Assembly: GCF_039724765.1 (NCBI RefSeq) | Contig: NZ_CP155729.1 | Span: 310,001 to 374,000 of the forward strand | Reading direction: 5' to 3' | DNA: 64,000 nt | Origin: Sagittula stellata E-37 | Lineage (GTDB): Bacteria; Pseudomonadota; Alphaproteobacteria; Rhodobacterales; Rhodobacteraceae | Shown here: in pieces, positions 18,297 to 27,719 of the stretch | How positions within the stretch are numbered: the stretch's first letter is position 1 | Layout: each line of letters starts with the position of its first letter | Notes under the pieces: generated by a model | Database searches by the model: none | What the model saw: the letters and a program-made list of their open reading frames with translations, nothing else | What the model was told of the DNA's origin: nothing | Translations under genes and position numbers: made by a program

Positions 18297-19402
18297 TGTT
18301 GAGATGTCTGGCTTCCTTGTTTCTGATCGCGGCCGCGACGGCCTTTCCCGCCGCGGCCCAATCCGTCCGCATCAAGGACCTCGTCGAGGTCGACGGGGTC
18401 CGGTCAAACGATCTCGTCGGCTACGGGCTCGTGGTCGGTCTCAACGGTACGGGCGACGGGCTGCGGAACTCGCCCTTCACCGAAGAGATCATGACCAACA
18501 TCCTCGAACGTCTGGGCGTCAACGTAACCGGCGAACAGTTCCGGCCGCGCAACGTGGCCGCCGTGCTGGTGACCGGACGCCTACCGCCCTTCGCACGCAC
18601 CGGCGGTCAGGTGGACGTTACGGTTTCCGCCATCGGAGACGCCAAGAGCCTTCTGGGCGGCACACTTATCATGACCCCTCTGAACGCCGCGGATGGCCAG
18701 ATCTATGCCGTGGCCCAGGGGACCGTCATCGCCGGTGGGGCGGAGGCCGAGGGCGAAGCGGCCCGCGTGGTTCAGGGTGTCCCGACATCCGGCGTCATTC
18801 CGTCCGGCGCGCGGGTAGAGCGTGAGGTGCCCTTCGATTTCGCGAACCTGTCTTCACTGCGCCTTGCCTTGCGGGAGCCCGATTTCACGACAGCGGCCCG
18901 GATCGAGGACGTGATCAACCGTTCTCTCGGGCGGCGCGCTGCCGTGATGATGGATGCGGGCACGATACAGGTCAATCTGCAGAACACCGGCGCGTCATCC
19001 CCCGCACGTGCGGTTGTCGCGATCGAGAACCTCGCCGTCGAACCGCAACGGCGGGCGCGTGTCGTGGTGGACCAACGCTCTGGCACCATCGTCATGGGTG
19101 CCGATGTCCGGATTTCCCGCGTGGCGGTTTCACAGGGCAATCTGACCCTGCGGATCGAGGAAGCTCCGCTTGCCATCCAGCCGAACCCTTTCGCCGATGG
19201 GGAAACCGTCGTCGTGCCGCGCACCGGTGCAGCCATCGAGGAAGAGCCGGGGATCGGTCTGGCGGAGGTTCCGTCCGGGACCAGCCTGTCCGAGGTGATC
19301 GCGGGCCTGAATGCCCTTGGTGTGAGCCCGCGCGACATGATCGACATCCTCAAGAGCATCAAGGCGGCAGGGGCCTTGCATGCTGATTTTGTGGTAATGT
19401 GA
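18296..19402 (+). CDS. flgI: Flagellar P-ring protein FlgI
   Basis: FlgI forms the periplasmic P-ring bushing around the rod. The 368-residue product has a signal peptide (LASLFLIAAATAFPAAAQ) and then VRIKDLVEVDGVRSNDLVGY, which leads into YGLVVGLNGTGDG, the FlgI signature. FTEEIMTNILERLGVNV and the C-terminal LNALGVSPRDMIDILKSIKA are also strongly conserved. The ATG at 18296 has GGAG 8 bases before it and overlaps the flgL stop by one base. In relatives I recall fliP-fliN-fliH-fliF following flgI; here motA follows after 70 bases. Confidence 0.95.
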   Translation: MLRCLASLFLIAAATAFPAAAQSVRIKDLVEVDGVRSNDLVGYGLVVGLNGTGDGLRNSPFTEEIMTNILERLGVNVTGEQFRPRNVAAVLVTGRLPPFARTGGQVDVTVSAIGDAKSLLGGTLIMTPLNAADGQIYAVAQGTVIAGGAEAEGEAARVVQGVPTSGVIPSGARVEREVPFDFANLSSLRLALREPDFTTAARIEDVINRSLGRRAAVMMDAGTIQVNLQNTGASSPARAVVAIENLAVEPQRRARVVVDQRSGTIVMGADVRISRVAVSQGNLTLRIEEAPLAIQPNPFADGETVVVPRTGAAIEEEPGIGLAEVPSGTSLSEVIAGLNALGVSPRDMIDILKSIKAAGALHADFVVM

Positions 19403-19472
19403 CAGCCCGGCAGAGGCTTTCTTAACGGCTCGGTGCCAGTCTGGCCCGGGAAACGCAGTTGGAGCTTTCAGC

Positions 19473-20342
19473 ATGCTCGGAATCATCGGGATCGTCGTTC
19501 TTTTTGCCATGGTGTTCGGGGGATACCTCGCCGCCGGCGGCAAGATGGGCATCATCCTCAAGGCGCTCCCGTTCGAATTCATGATGATCGGCGGCGCGGC
19601 TGTCGGCGCTTTCCTGATCGGCAACGATGGCGGCACGGTCAAACACGCGCTCAAGGACATCGGGAAAGTCTTCAAGGGCGCCAAGTGGAAGCACGAGGAC
19701 TATCGCGATCTGTTGTGCCTCCTCTTCGAACTGATCCGCCTTGCCCGTCAGAACCCTGTCGCAATCGAAGAGCATATCGAAAGCCCTTCAGAATCCACGA
19801 TTTTTGGAAAATACCCGAAAATTCTGGGTGACAAATACGCGATAGAACTGATCTGCGACACGATGCGCTCTGTCTCGATGAACTATGACGATCCCCACCA
19901 GGTTGAAGAGGTTCTGGACAAGCGCCTGGAAGGGATGGAGCATCACGCGATGCATTCAAGTCATGCGCTCCAGTCCATGGCCGACGCGCTGCCGGCGCTG
20001 GGAATCGTCGCGGCGGTGCTGGGTGTTATCAAGACGATGGCCTCAATCGACCAGCCGCCCGAAGTTCTGGGCAAGCTGATCGGCGGCGCGCTGGTCGGGA
20101 CGTTCCTGGGCGTGTTCCTAGCTTACGGCTTGGTCGGCCCCTTCGCGGGCAAGGTCAAGGCGGTCGCCGAGGAGGACATGCACTTCTACCACCTGATCCG
20201 CGAGGTTCTGGTCGCGAACCTGCACAACCACGCAACCAACATCTGTATCGAAGTTGGCCGGCAGAACACCCCGGGTCATTTCCGGCCGACATTCGAAGAT
20301 CTCGAAGAAGCCCTGAAATCGGTCAAGCAGGAGGCGGCATGA
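19473..20342 (+). CDS. motA: Flagellar stator protein MotA
   Basis: MotA surrounds the MotB helix and drives the rotor using ion flow. The 289-residue product has four membrane segments: residues 1-20, about 30-50 (FEFMMIGGAAVGAFLIGND), about 170-190 (LPALGIVAAVLGVIKTM) and about 203-225 (IGGALVGTFLGVFLAYGLVG). The cytoplasmic loop between the second and third has charged residues for rotor contact, such as LICDTMRSVSMNYDDP. PALGIVAAVLGVI with its conserved prolines is typical. Its stop overlaps the next gene by ATGA, linking that gene to stator function. Confidence 0.95.
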   Translation: MLGIIGIVVLFAMVFGGYLAAGGKMGIILKALPFEFMMIGGAAVGAFLIGNDGGTVKHALKDIGKVFKGAKWKHEDYRDLLCLLFELIRLARQNPVAIEEHIESPSESTIFGKYPKILGDKYAIELICDTMRSVSMNYDDPHQVEEVLDKRLEGMEHHAMHSSHALQSMADALPALGIVAAVLGVIKTMASIDQPPEVLGKLIGGALVGTFLGVFLAYGLVGPFAGKVKAVAEEDMHFYHLIREVLVANLHNHATNICIEVGRQNTPGHFRPTFEDLEEALKSVKQEAA

Positions 20343-22630
20343 CCCGATGGCTCGCGGTTCTATCCCTCCTTTTGGTGGCGACAGTCGCCCAATCGCAACC
20401 GATGGTCGTTCGGACTGGTGAACACGGCGACTTCACAAGGCTGGTGCTTCGACTGCCGGATGGCGCGGACTGGAACGTCGTTCCCGGCGTTGGCACGGTC
20501 ACTGTCGGTGTCAGCGGCCCATCGGTAACATTCGATCTTTCGCAGGCATTTCAACGTATTGACCGAAGCCGTATCGCCGATCTGACGGACGTCGGCAACG
20601 GATCTCTGGAGATCGAACTTGCCTGCAGGTGCGAAGCCGACAGTTTCCTTGTCGACACCAACCTGCTGGTGCTCGACCTGTCGGAGGCCGAGGATGCACC
20701 TTTGCCCGAACCGCAATCGCGGGAGGTTCAGGTGCAACCGCCTGAACCGTCGTCGACCGGGTCTGTCAGCCCGCTCGTCGCGGATCTGAGCAAAGTGCGT
20801 GTCGGGCTGGCGGCAGGCATCGGTCCGGGCAGGCAGACCGATCCCCTGCTGCCGAAAATGCGGCGTCCAGCGGACGCCTTGGACCGGCAAACGCAACCGA
20901 TTGCCACCGAAGACGCCGAACCGGCAAATAACGTACCGCAACTGGGTGAACAGATCGCAGGCGACCTTGCCACGGCGGCGACACAAGGTTTGCTCAGCCC
21001 CTCCATCCAGACGGTTCAATTACGGACGGAGCAGCGCGGCACCGTGGACTCCATCCCGCCGGATGCAGGCTCGCTTTCGACGGATTCCGCCGATCTCGCG
21101 CGCCAACTTGTTGCAGGCGTAACGAATGCGACGCACGAAACGCTCCGCGGCGGTCGTGTATCCATCGGTGCGGATACCTGCGTTCCGGACAGAAAGCTCG
21201 ATATTGCCCACTGGTCAGAACCGGATTCAGAGCCCGCTGTCGTGATGTCCAAGCACCGAAGCGCTTTGTTCGGAGAGTTCGACCGGATCGACAAAGCTGC
21301 CCTGAGATCCTACGCCCGCAGCCTGTTGCACTATGGTTTCGGCGCCGAAGCGAAGGTCATCCTCGAGATGGGAGAGGGAAATCCGGATCCCCTGTTGATT
21401 TCGCTCAGCTATCTCGTGGACGGACGCCCCGATCCCGGCAGGTTTTTTGCTGGTCAGGAAAACTGTGCCGGCGCCGCCGCGCTCTGGGCCATCTTGTCCA
21501 ATCCGAACCTTGGAAGCGGCGCGCATCTTGAAACCGACATGATACTGCAGGCGTTCGAGGCGTTGCCGAAGCATTTGAAGGAATACCTCGGTCCTTTGCT
21601 CGCGGAACGTCTGACCGGTGCAGGTTTCGCCGACGCAGCCCGCGACGTCTACGTTCGGCTTGAGCGTGCCTTCGGATTGGAATCAGACCGGATCGCTCTT
21701 GGCCGGGCAAACATGGACCTGCAGGACGGCAACCTGGACGATGCAGCTGCACGCCTGAAACCCTTGTCAGAGACTGGAACCTCACTCACGCCCGAAGCGA
21801 TTCAGGCACGCATTTCGCTTGCCGAGGCACAAAATGCGCCACTCCCCGACCGGATTGTGGAACTCGCGGAAGCATACGCCAGCGAGTACCGGGATACGGA
21901 ACAAGGTGCGGGCCTGTGGCACGCACATATCCGATCCCTGCTGCAGAACGGGGCCTTCGACCAGGCGTTCAACGCTTTGCACGATGCCAGGGGAATACCG
22001 GACGACATTCAGTCAGAGACACGGGAACTGGCGTTTCATCAGCTTTTGACGCGGGCGGAGGATCTGACCTTCCTGAAACACGCCTTGGCCGCGGACGACA
22101 CGCATGGCGGAGAAAGCGGTGTCACCAACGACACGCTTCTCGGCATCGCCCGGCGCCTCGTGGATCTTGGAATGGCAGATGTGGCGTTGGATCAGCTCGA
22201 TCTAGTTGCCGGGCAAGGCGAAGACAGGGCGATCCGCGTTATCCGGGCGGCGGCTTTGATGGACTTGGATAAACCCGAAGAAGCCGAGATCCAGTTGATC
22301 GGATTGAGGGGCGAAGATGTCGAAATCATGCGTGCGGAGGCGCGGCGGCAGATGGGTGACCATGTGTTTGCGGAGAAGATGTTTCGTGAGGTCGGCGCTG
22401 AAGATGCGGCCACGACGTCTGCTTGGCTTTCCGGCAATTGGGAGGAAATGGCCAACGGCTCGGACAGCGTGATGAACGAAGCAGCGAGGATGCTGCAGCA
22501 GGCGGGCACATCCATGGACGACAACGACGTCACACTGCAGGCCGCCGAAGATATCTTTGCCGAGAGTGAAAGCTCACGAGACACGATCCGGACTTTGCTC
22601 GAAACCACGCGGTTGGCCCCGGACACCTGA
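20339..22630 (+). CDS. Large exported protein, AMIN-like N terminus and helical repeats, coupled to motA
   Basis: I do not recognise a named family. The 763-residue product has a signal peptide (WLAVLSLLLVATVAQSQP). Residues about 22-115 form a beta-rich region (FTRLVLRLPDGADWNVVPGV, then NGSLEIELACRC) resembling an AMIN domain, a peptidoglycan-associated fold. A proline/acid-rich linker follows (about 118-230). From about 270 to 750 it is helical with TPR-like pairs, for example ARRLVDLGMADVALDQLDLV and DKPEEAEIQLIGL. It starts in an ATGA overlap with motA, so a periplasmic stator or motor role is likely. By position and layout it could be a functional analogue of rhizobial MotC; sequence identity was not tested. 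Confidence 0.75.
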   Translation: MTRWLAVLSLLLVATVAQSQPMVVRTGEHGDFTRLVLRLPDGADWNVVPGVGTVTVGVSGPSVTFDLSQAFQRIDRSRIADLTDVGNGSLEIELACRCEADSFLVDTNLLVLDLSEAEDAPLPEPQSREVQVQPPEPSSTGSVSPLVADLSKVRVGLAAGIGPGRQTDPLLPKMRRPADALDRQTQPIATEDAEPANNVPQLGEQIAGDLATAATQGLLSPSIQTVQLRTEQRGTVDSIPPDAGSLSTDSADLARQLVAGVTNATHETLRGGRVSIGADTCVPDRKLDIAHWSEPDSEPAVVMSKHRSALFGEFDRIDKAALRSYARSLLHYGFGAEAKVILEMGEGNPDPLLISLSYLVDGRPDPGRFFAGQENCAGAAALWAILSNPNLGSGAHLETDMILQAFEALPKHLKEYLGPLLAERLTGAGFADAARDVYVRLERAFGLESDRIALGRANMDLQDGNLDDAAARLKPLSETGTSLTPEAIQARISLAEAQNAPLPDRIVELAEAYASEYRDTEQGAGLWHAHIRSLLQNGAFDQAFNALHDARGIPDDIQSETRELAFHQLLTRAEDLTFLKHALAADDTHGGESGVTNDTLLGIARRLVDLGMADVALDQLDLVAGQGEDRAIRVIRAAALMDLDKPEEAEIQLIGLRGEDVEIMRAEARRQMGDHVFAEKMFREVGAEDAATTSAWLSGNWEEMANGSDSVMNEAARMLQQAGTSMDDNDVTLQAAEDIFAESESSRDTIRTLLETTRLAPDT

Positions 22631-22699
22631 TCTGATCACCCATTCTAAACCATTTTCGCCTAGCAAAATTCAGGAGAATTTTCGCAAAAAGGGCGGAGC

Positions 22700-22816
22700 A
22701 TGATGGTATCGCAGAGCGTCCTCAAAAATCGCCTCGTTCGACCGCATGGGGCCGGGTCAGACGCCACGGACAAAGAGCCGCGGACAACCCCTCAGATCTG
22801 CGGTCATTTCGCATGA
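22700..22816 (+). CDS. Possible 38-codon leader ORF coupled to flhA
   Basis: An ATG at 22700 preceded directly by GGGCGGAG opens a 38-codon frame beginning MMVSQSVLKNRLVRPHGAG. It ends in a TGA that overlaps the flhA ATG as ATGA (22813-22816). flhA itself has no clear ribosome site just upstream (the 25 bases before it are pyrimidine-mixed with no GGAG). Translation of flhA may therefore depend on this small ORF. Only the layout supports it; no known peptide was recognised, and the ribosome site is very close to the first ATG. Confidence 0.35.
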   Translation: MMVSQSVLKNRLVRPHGAGSDATDKEPRTTPQICGHFA

Positions 22817-24894
22817 AACTCGACGCATCCCAGCTGTTCAAGCCGACGGTGCTTCTGGCGCTCGCGCTCATGGCGATCATCGTCATGATGATCCTTCCGA
22901 TGCCGTCATGGGTGCTGGACATCGGACTTGCCGTGTCTTTTGGTCTCGCGATCCTGATTTTCACGGTCACGCTGTTTATCGAGCGGCCGCTCGATTTCTC
23001 GGCGTTCCCAACCATTCTGCTGACGTCCCTGATGCTTCGACTCTCGCTCAACGTGAGTTCGACGAAGCTGATCATCGGTGACGGCCACACCGGGACGCAT
23101 GCTGCCGGCGAGGTGATCCAGGGTTTCGCCAATTTCGTAATGGGCGGCAGCGTCTTCCTCGGACTTGTGGTGTTCGGGGTGCTGATGATCGTCAACTTTG
23201 CGGTCATCACCAAGGGTTCCGCACGGATGGCCGAGGTGTCCGCCCGGTTTGCGCTGGACGGGATGCCGGGCAAGCAGCTGGCCATCGACGCCGACATGTC
23301 CGCGGGTGCCATCGATCACGCAGAAGCCAAGGCCCGTCGCGAAACCGAGCAGCTTGAGACGACGTTCTTCGGTTCGCTAGACGGCGCCTCGAAATTCGTG
23401 AAGGGCGACGCGGTTGCGGGCCTTTTGATCACCCTTCTGAACCTCGTCATGGGGATGATCATGGGGGTCGCGGTACATGACATGCCGCTGGGCGACGCGA
23501 TGGAAACCTATGCCATCCTGACCGTTGGCGACGGGTTGGTGTCGCAGATCCCCGCCGTCATCATTTCCATCGCTGCGGGCCTTCTTCTGGCGCGCGGCGG
23601 TGCGACCGGATCGACCGACATGGCGATGATCTCCCAGCTTGGCCGCCATCCGGCGGCGCTGACGACGGTCGCGATCCTGATGGTTCTCTTCGCGCTTGTG
23701 CCGGGCCTGCCGTTCATCCCGTTCATTCTGGGCGGTGCCATTCTCGGTTGGGCGGCATGGTACATCGCGAAGCACCCGCCGGAAAAACCGCAACCCGAGG
23801 AAGAGCAGGAGAAGGAGGCAGAGCCTGCACGCCAGCGCATGGGCGACGTGCTCGACCTTGACGACATCCATGTGGAGTTCGCTCCGGACCTGGTCAACAT
23901 GGTGCTGGATCCGGGCACGGGGCTGGATATCCGGATCTCCAACATGCGCACGCACATTGCCTCCAATTTCGGATTGATCCTTCCGGAAATACGGTTGACA
24001 GACGCGCCCTCTCTGCCGACCGGAACGTATGTCGTGCGCATCCACGGGGTGGAAATGGCCCGGGGGGATCTTAACCCCGACATGGTGCTCGCGCTGCTTC
24101 CTGATGCGGGTGACAGCCTGCCGTCCGGACAAGATGTCACCGAGCCGGTCTATGGCGCGCCCGCCCGGTGGATCAGGCCGAACGATCAGGACCAGGCCGC
24201 GATGACCGGCGCGACGATCGTCACGCCGACGGAGGTTCTGGCGACGCACCTGCTTGAGGTGATCCGCCGCAACTTCGGCCGGCTCCTGTCGCTGAAGGCG
24301 CTGCGCCGCCTGCTGGACGAGATGGTGACCCTGTCCAATCCGGTACGGGCCGAAGCCAACCGCAAGCTGCTGGACGAATTGATCCCGGACAAGGTGCAGG
24401 TCGACACGCTCTTGCAGGTCCTTCGCCTGCTTCTGGATGAACAGGTGTCGATCCGGAACTTGCCGCTGATCCTTGAAACCATTGCGGAAATGCGCGGTCA
24501 GCAAAGCCAGCCAGAGGCGATCTGCGAACACGTGCGCCAGCGGCTGGGTTTCCAACTGGTTGCGGGAATGCGCAGGGAAGACGGGACGATACCGCTCGTT
24601 CAGCTCGCGCCGGAATGGGAAGAGACGTTCCAGTCCTATCAGGTCGAAAGCTCGCATGGCGCGCTGGATGTGGCTCTGCCGCCCGACCAATTCGAGAGCT
24701 TGACGAAAGGCCTTGCGCTGACAATCGGCGATGCGGGCGGAAAGGGGGTCTTTCCGGCTGTGGTGACCTCTGCCCGGCGCCGCCGGTTCCTGAGGACCGT
24801 CATGGTCGCCAAGGGTCTGACGAACCCGGTGCTGTCCTTCGAAGAAATCGGGCTTGAAGCGCGGCCCTCGCTGGTCGGCGTGGTGGCGGCGTGA
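22813..24894 (+). CDS. flhA: Flagellar type III export gate protein FlhA
   Basis: FlhA forms the nonameric ring of the flagellar export gate. The 693-residue product has an N-terminal membrane half with about eight helices. It contains FSAFPTILLTSLMLRLSLNV followed by SSTKLIIG, and GSARMAEVSARFALDGMPGK followed by QLAIDADMSAG (about 135-165), the FHIPEP signature region. The cytoplasmic half (about 345-693) holds the chaperone-docking domains, for example LLEVIRRNFGRLLSLKALRR. The length matches the family. It overlaps fliR by 4 bases, giving flhA-fliR-flhB as an export-gate operon. Confidence 0.96.
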   Translation: MKLDASQLFKPTVLLALALMAIIVMMILPMPSWVLDIGLAVSFGLAILIFTVTLFIERPLDFSAFPTILLTSLMLRLSLNVSSTKLIIGDGHTGTHAAGEVIQGFANFVMGGSVFLGLVVFGVLMIVNFAVITKGSARMAEVSARFALDGMPGKQLAIDADMSAGAIDHAEAKARRETEQLETTFFGSLDGASKFVKGDAVAGLLITLLNLVMGMIMGVAVHDMPLGDAMETYAILTVGDGLVSQIPAVIISIAAGLLLARGGATGSTDMAMISQLGRHPAALTTVAILMVLFALVPGLPFIPFILGGAILGWAAWYIAKHPPEKPQPEEEQEKEAEPARQRMGDVLDLDDIHVEFAPDLVNMVLDPGTGLDIRISNMRTHIASNFGLILPEIRLTDAPSLPTGTYVVRIHGVEMARGDLNPDMVLALLPDAGDSLPSGQDVTEPVYGAPARWIRPNDQDQAAMTGATIVTPTEVLATHLLEVIRRNFGRLLSLKALRRLLDEMVTLSNPVRAEANRKLLDELIPDKVQVDTLLQVLRLLLDEQVSIRNLPLILETIAEMRGQQSQPEAICEHVRQRLGFQLVAGMRREDGTIPLVQLAPEWEETFQSYQVESSHGALDVALPPDQFESLTKGLALTIGDAGGKGVFPAVVTSARRRRFLRTVMVAKGLTNPVLSFEEIGLEARPSLVGVVAA

Positions 24895-25661
24895 ACAGTT
24901 TTGCCATCCTGCAAGGGCTTCTCGGAGACACAGCCTGGTTGTCGCTTGCTGTCTTCCTGCGGATCGCGGCGGTCTTGGCCATCTTGCCCGCGTTCGGCGA
25001 GCAGGTGATATCCGTCCGGGTGCGTCTTGTCCTGGCGCTCCTGCTGACGGTGGTGGTGACGCCTGCCGCCGCGCCCCTGATCGAACTGCCGCCGCCATCT
25101 TTCGGTGCCTTTTTGCGTGCGCTGGCAACAGAGACGATATCCGGCCTGTTCCTCGGCATCATGTTGCGCACCTTTGTGTTCGCCATCCAGACTGCGGGCG
25201 CAATCGCGGCGCAATCCACGTCCCTGTCGCAACTGCTCGGTCAGGCGGGGATGGACCCGCTTCCGGCGATAGGTCACATCCTCACCATGGCCGGTCTTGC
25301 CCTGCTGATGGCGACGGGGTTTCACGTGAACGTTGCCGCCTTTATCGTGCTCTCCTACGACATTCTGCCCTTCATGGAATTCCCGAATGCCGCCTCCATC
25401 GCCGAGGCCGGAAGGGCGCGCGTGGCCCAGAGCTTTGGCCTGGCCTTCAGCCTTGCCGCGCCATTCGTGATCCTGTCGGTGATCTACAACCTGACGCTTG
25501 GCGCCATCAACAAGGCCATGCCGCAGCTCATGGTTGCCTTCGTGGGCGCGCCGGTGATCACCTTCGGCGCCATTGCCACCCTGCTTGTGTCGGCCCCCTT
25601 CATGCTGTCTGTCTGGCTGACGGCGGTCGAAGGGTTCCTTGCCGCTCCCTTTGCCCGGTGA
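24891..25661 (+). CDS. fliR: Flagellar export gate protein FliR
   Basis: FliR is part of the FliP-FliQ-FliR core of the export gate in the basal body. The 256-residue product is nearly all membrane helices. Visible hallmarks are SLAVFLRIAAVLAILPAFGE at the N terminus, GLFLGIMLRTFVFAIQTAGA (about 86-105) and LGAINKAMPQLMVAFVGAPV (about 204-223). It starts at GTG, set by the 4-base overlap with flhA, and ends 3 bases before flhB. fliQ is on the opposite strand at 30384, and fliP is not in the window. Confidence 0.94.
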   Translation: MNSFAILQGLLGDTAWLSLAVFLRIAAVLAILPAFGEQVISVRVRLVLALLLTVVVTPAAAPLIELPPPSFGAFLRALATETISGLFLGIMLRTFVFAIQTAGAIAAQSTSLSQLLGQAGMDPLPAIGHILTMAGLALLMATGFHVNVAAFIVLSYDILPFMEFPNAASIAEAGRARVAQSFGLAFSLAAPFVILSVIYNLTLGAINKAMPQLMVAFVGAPVITFGAIATLLVSAPFMLSVWLTAVEGFLAAPFAR

Positions 25662-25664
25662 CGC

Positions 25665-26756
25665 ATGGCCGATCAGGACGAAGCCGCCGAAAAGAGCCAT
25701 GAACCATCCCAGCGAAAGCTGGACCAGGCGCGCAAGAAAGGGGAAATTCCCCGGTCCACGGACCTTCTGACCGCCATGTCCTACCTCGGGATGCTGGTCT
25801 GCGGCACTGCCGCGGGCGGGTACATGCTGTCCCAGTTCGCCGAAGTCATGCTGCCGTTGCTGGAACAGCCCGACCGCATCGCCAAGGGGTTCTTTGGCGG
25901 AAACGCCGCGCCTCTGGCCGGGTCGGTCATGGTCGCGGCCATCTCGCCCGTGCTTCCCCTTCTGCTTGTGCCCGGAGTGTTTGTGCTTCTGACGCTTTTC
26001 GCGACCCGGGGTTTCACTTTTGCGGGCACGAAACTCCAGCCCAAGGTGTCTCGGATCAATCCGATCGAGGGTGCGAAGAACAAGTTCGGACGCCGCGGGC
26101 TGTTCGAATTCTTCAAGAGCTTTGTCAAACTGACGATCTATTCGGCCCTTCTCGCGGTTTTCCTTCAGCACCAACTCGACAGTATCGTCGGCACCGTCTT
26201 CGGCACCCCGGCCGAGGCCATCCTGCTCATGACGGACCTCATATTGCGCTTCCTTCTGGTCGTGGTCCTGATCGCCGTTGTCATAGGTGGCATCGACGCC
26301 TTCTGGCAGCGGATGGAACATATCCGGAAGAACCGCATGTCGCAGAAGGAATTGCGGGACGAGATGAAGGATTCGGAAGGCGATCCGCACATCAAGCAAC
26401 ACCGCAGGATGCGGGCTCAGGAAATGGCGCTGAACCAGATGCTGCCGGACGTGCCCGATGCCGATGTGGTGATCGTCAACCCGACGCATTACGCGATTGC
26501 CCTGAAGTGGAGCAGGATGCCCGGCTCCGCCCCGGTCTGCGTCGCCAAGGGCACCGACCATGTCGCCGCCCGGATCAGGGAGGTTGCGACCGATGCAGGT
26601 GTGCCGATCCACTCCGATCCGCCGACCGCTAGGGCGCTCTTTGCGACCACACGCATCGGTGATGAGATCGCAACCGAACATTACCGCCCGGTCGCCGCTG
26701 CCATCCGCTTCGCGGAAAGCATGCGCGCAAAGGCCAAACGGAGCTACGGAAAATGA
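25665..26756 (+). CDS. flhB: Flagellar export switch protein FlhB
   Basis: FlhB switches export from rod/hook to filament substrates through self-cleavage. The 363-residue product begins with the conserved EKSHEPSQRKLDQARKKGEI followed by PRSTD. Four membrane helices follow (about 30-215), then the cytoplasmic domain. The cleavage motif NPTHYAIALKW is at about residue 272; cleavage is expected between N and P. The preceding VVIVNPTH and following GTDHVAARIREVATDAGVPI are typical. It overlaps the next gene by ATGA. Confidence 0.96.
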   Translation: MADQDEAAEKSHEPSQRKLDQARKKGEIPRSTDLLTAMSYLGMLVCGTAAGGYMLSQFAEVMLPLLEQPDRIAKGFFGGNAAPLAGSVMVAAISPVLPLLLVPGVFVLLTLFATRGFTFAGTKLQPKVSRINPIEGAKNKFGRRGLFEFFKSFVKLTIYSALLAVFLQHQLDSIVGTVFGTPAEAILLMTDLILRFLLVVVLIAVVIGGIDAFWQRMEHIRKNRMSQKELRDEMKDSEGDPHIKQHRRMRAQEMALNQMLPDVPDADVVIVNPTHYAIALKWSRMPGSAPVCVAKGTDHVAARIREVATDAGVPIHSDPPTARALFATTRIGDEIATEHYRPVAAAIRFAESMRAKAKRSYGK

Positions 26757-27193
26757 GCAGGTACGACGAACTGGCCGAGGCGACTCGCCTTCTTCTGGAG
26801 CAAGAACTGGACGCGCATCGCCGCAACCTCGAACAGAGCCGGCGCATCGACGGAGAGCTGGCGCAGCTTGACGCCATGCGAAAGGCGGCGCAGTCCGATC
26901 CGGGCACGATCACGTCGCGGCAGATCCTCGGTGCCGACACTCTGTGGCAGGGCTGGCTTGCGCGCAAGCGGCAGGAGATGCTGCGGCTGGCGGCACGGGC
27001 GCGGGCGCAGGAACTGATGACGCTCGACCGCGCGCGGCTGGCGTTCTCTCGGACCGAGGCGGCAGAAACGATCTGCCGTGACGCAAGGAACGAGGCAATC
27101 CGGAAGGCACGCGCACGCGAAGCCGACGCCATGGAGGCGCTGGGTCAATTGCGGATCGCCATGCGGCGCGCGGAAAATGGGAACGATGCTTAG
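26753..27193 (+). CDS. Coiled-coil protein after flhB (FliJ-like candidate)
   Basis: This 146-residue protein is almost entirely alpha-helical and highly charged, with long runs such as ATRLLLEQELDAHRRNLEQS and ARKRQEMLRLAARARAQELM that fit coiled coils. There is no signal peptide or membrane segment. It starts in an ATGA overlap with flhB and is the last gene of the rightward operon, converging with fliL. Size, helical content and position fit the FliJ class of export proteins, which link the FliI ATPase to FlhA. FliJ proteins diverge fast, so the name is only a proposal. Confidence 0.7.
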   Translation: MSRYDELAEATRLLLEQELDAHRRNLEQSRRIDGELAQLDAMRKAAQSDPGTITSRQILGADTLWQGWLARKRQEMLRLAARARAQELMTLDRARLAFSRTEAAETICRDARNEAIRKARAREADAMEALGQLRIAMRRAENGNDA

Positions 27194-27196
27194 GGG

Positions 27197-27709
27197 TCAG
27201 GCGTCCTGGCGTGCGATTTCAGTGATCAGGACGTCGCGCGCCTCGGGTCCCAGAACGGATCTCGCTCCGTCGAGCAATGCACTGCGGAGGATGTCCATGC
27301 GCTGTCCGGCCGTGAACGAGCCGTCGAACCCGCCGATGTTGGCGTGATCGAACAGGATCTGCAGGAAGACGTCCCGCAGCTTCGGTTCACGCGCATAGAC
27401 GGTTTCGGTCATGCCTTGTGTCACCTCGACGCTGAGGGATGCGACGACCAGCGCCTGCACCCGCTCTTCGCTCATGACCGGTACGATGAACTGGTTGGTC
27501 AGTTTGACGTATTCGTTCGTGACCGGTTCGGCCCCGTGTTCAGAGGCATCTTCGACCGTGCCATGCGAGACTGCGCCCTCCGGTGCGATGCAGTCCACTG
27601 CCGCGACCTCCTCTTCTGGCGGGGGGGCGGGCTTGAGCATGATGCCGGCGCCGATCCCGGCGCCGGTCCCGATCAGGGCAAGGAGGATGGGAAGGAGTTT
27701 CTTGATCAT
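27197..27709 (-). CDS. fliL: FliL-like flagellar basal-body-associated protein
   Basis: The 170-residue product has an N-terminal membrane helix (KKLLPILLALIGTGAGIGAG, residues 3-22), a proline/acid linker and a periplasmic domain. That domain carries YVKLTNQFIVPVMSEERVQA and a C-terminal AGQRMDILRSALLDGARSVL, consistent with the FliL fold that surrounds stators. The ATG at 27709 begins the hydrophobic anchor; the frame is open further upstream into flgH. It is downstream of flgH by 10 bases. Roseobacters may carry a second fliL next to fliF, so this could be a paralogue. Confidence 0.72.
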   Translation of the reverse strand: MIKKLLPILLALIGTGAGIGAGIMLKPAPPPEEEVAAVDCIAPEGAVSHGTVEDASEHGAEPVTNEYVKLTNQFIVPVMSEERVQALVVASLSVEVTQGMTETVYAREPKLRDVFLQILFDHANIGGFDGSFTAGQRMDILRSALLDGARSVLGPEARDVLITEIARQDA

Positions 27710-27719
27710 GATCGAACCC

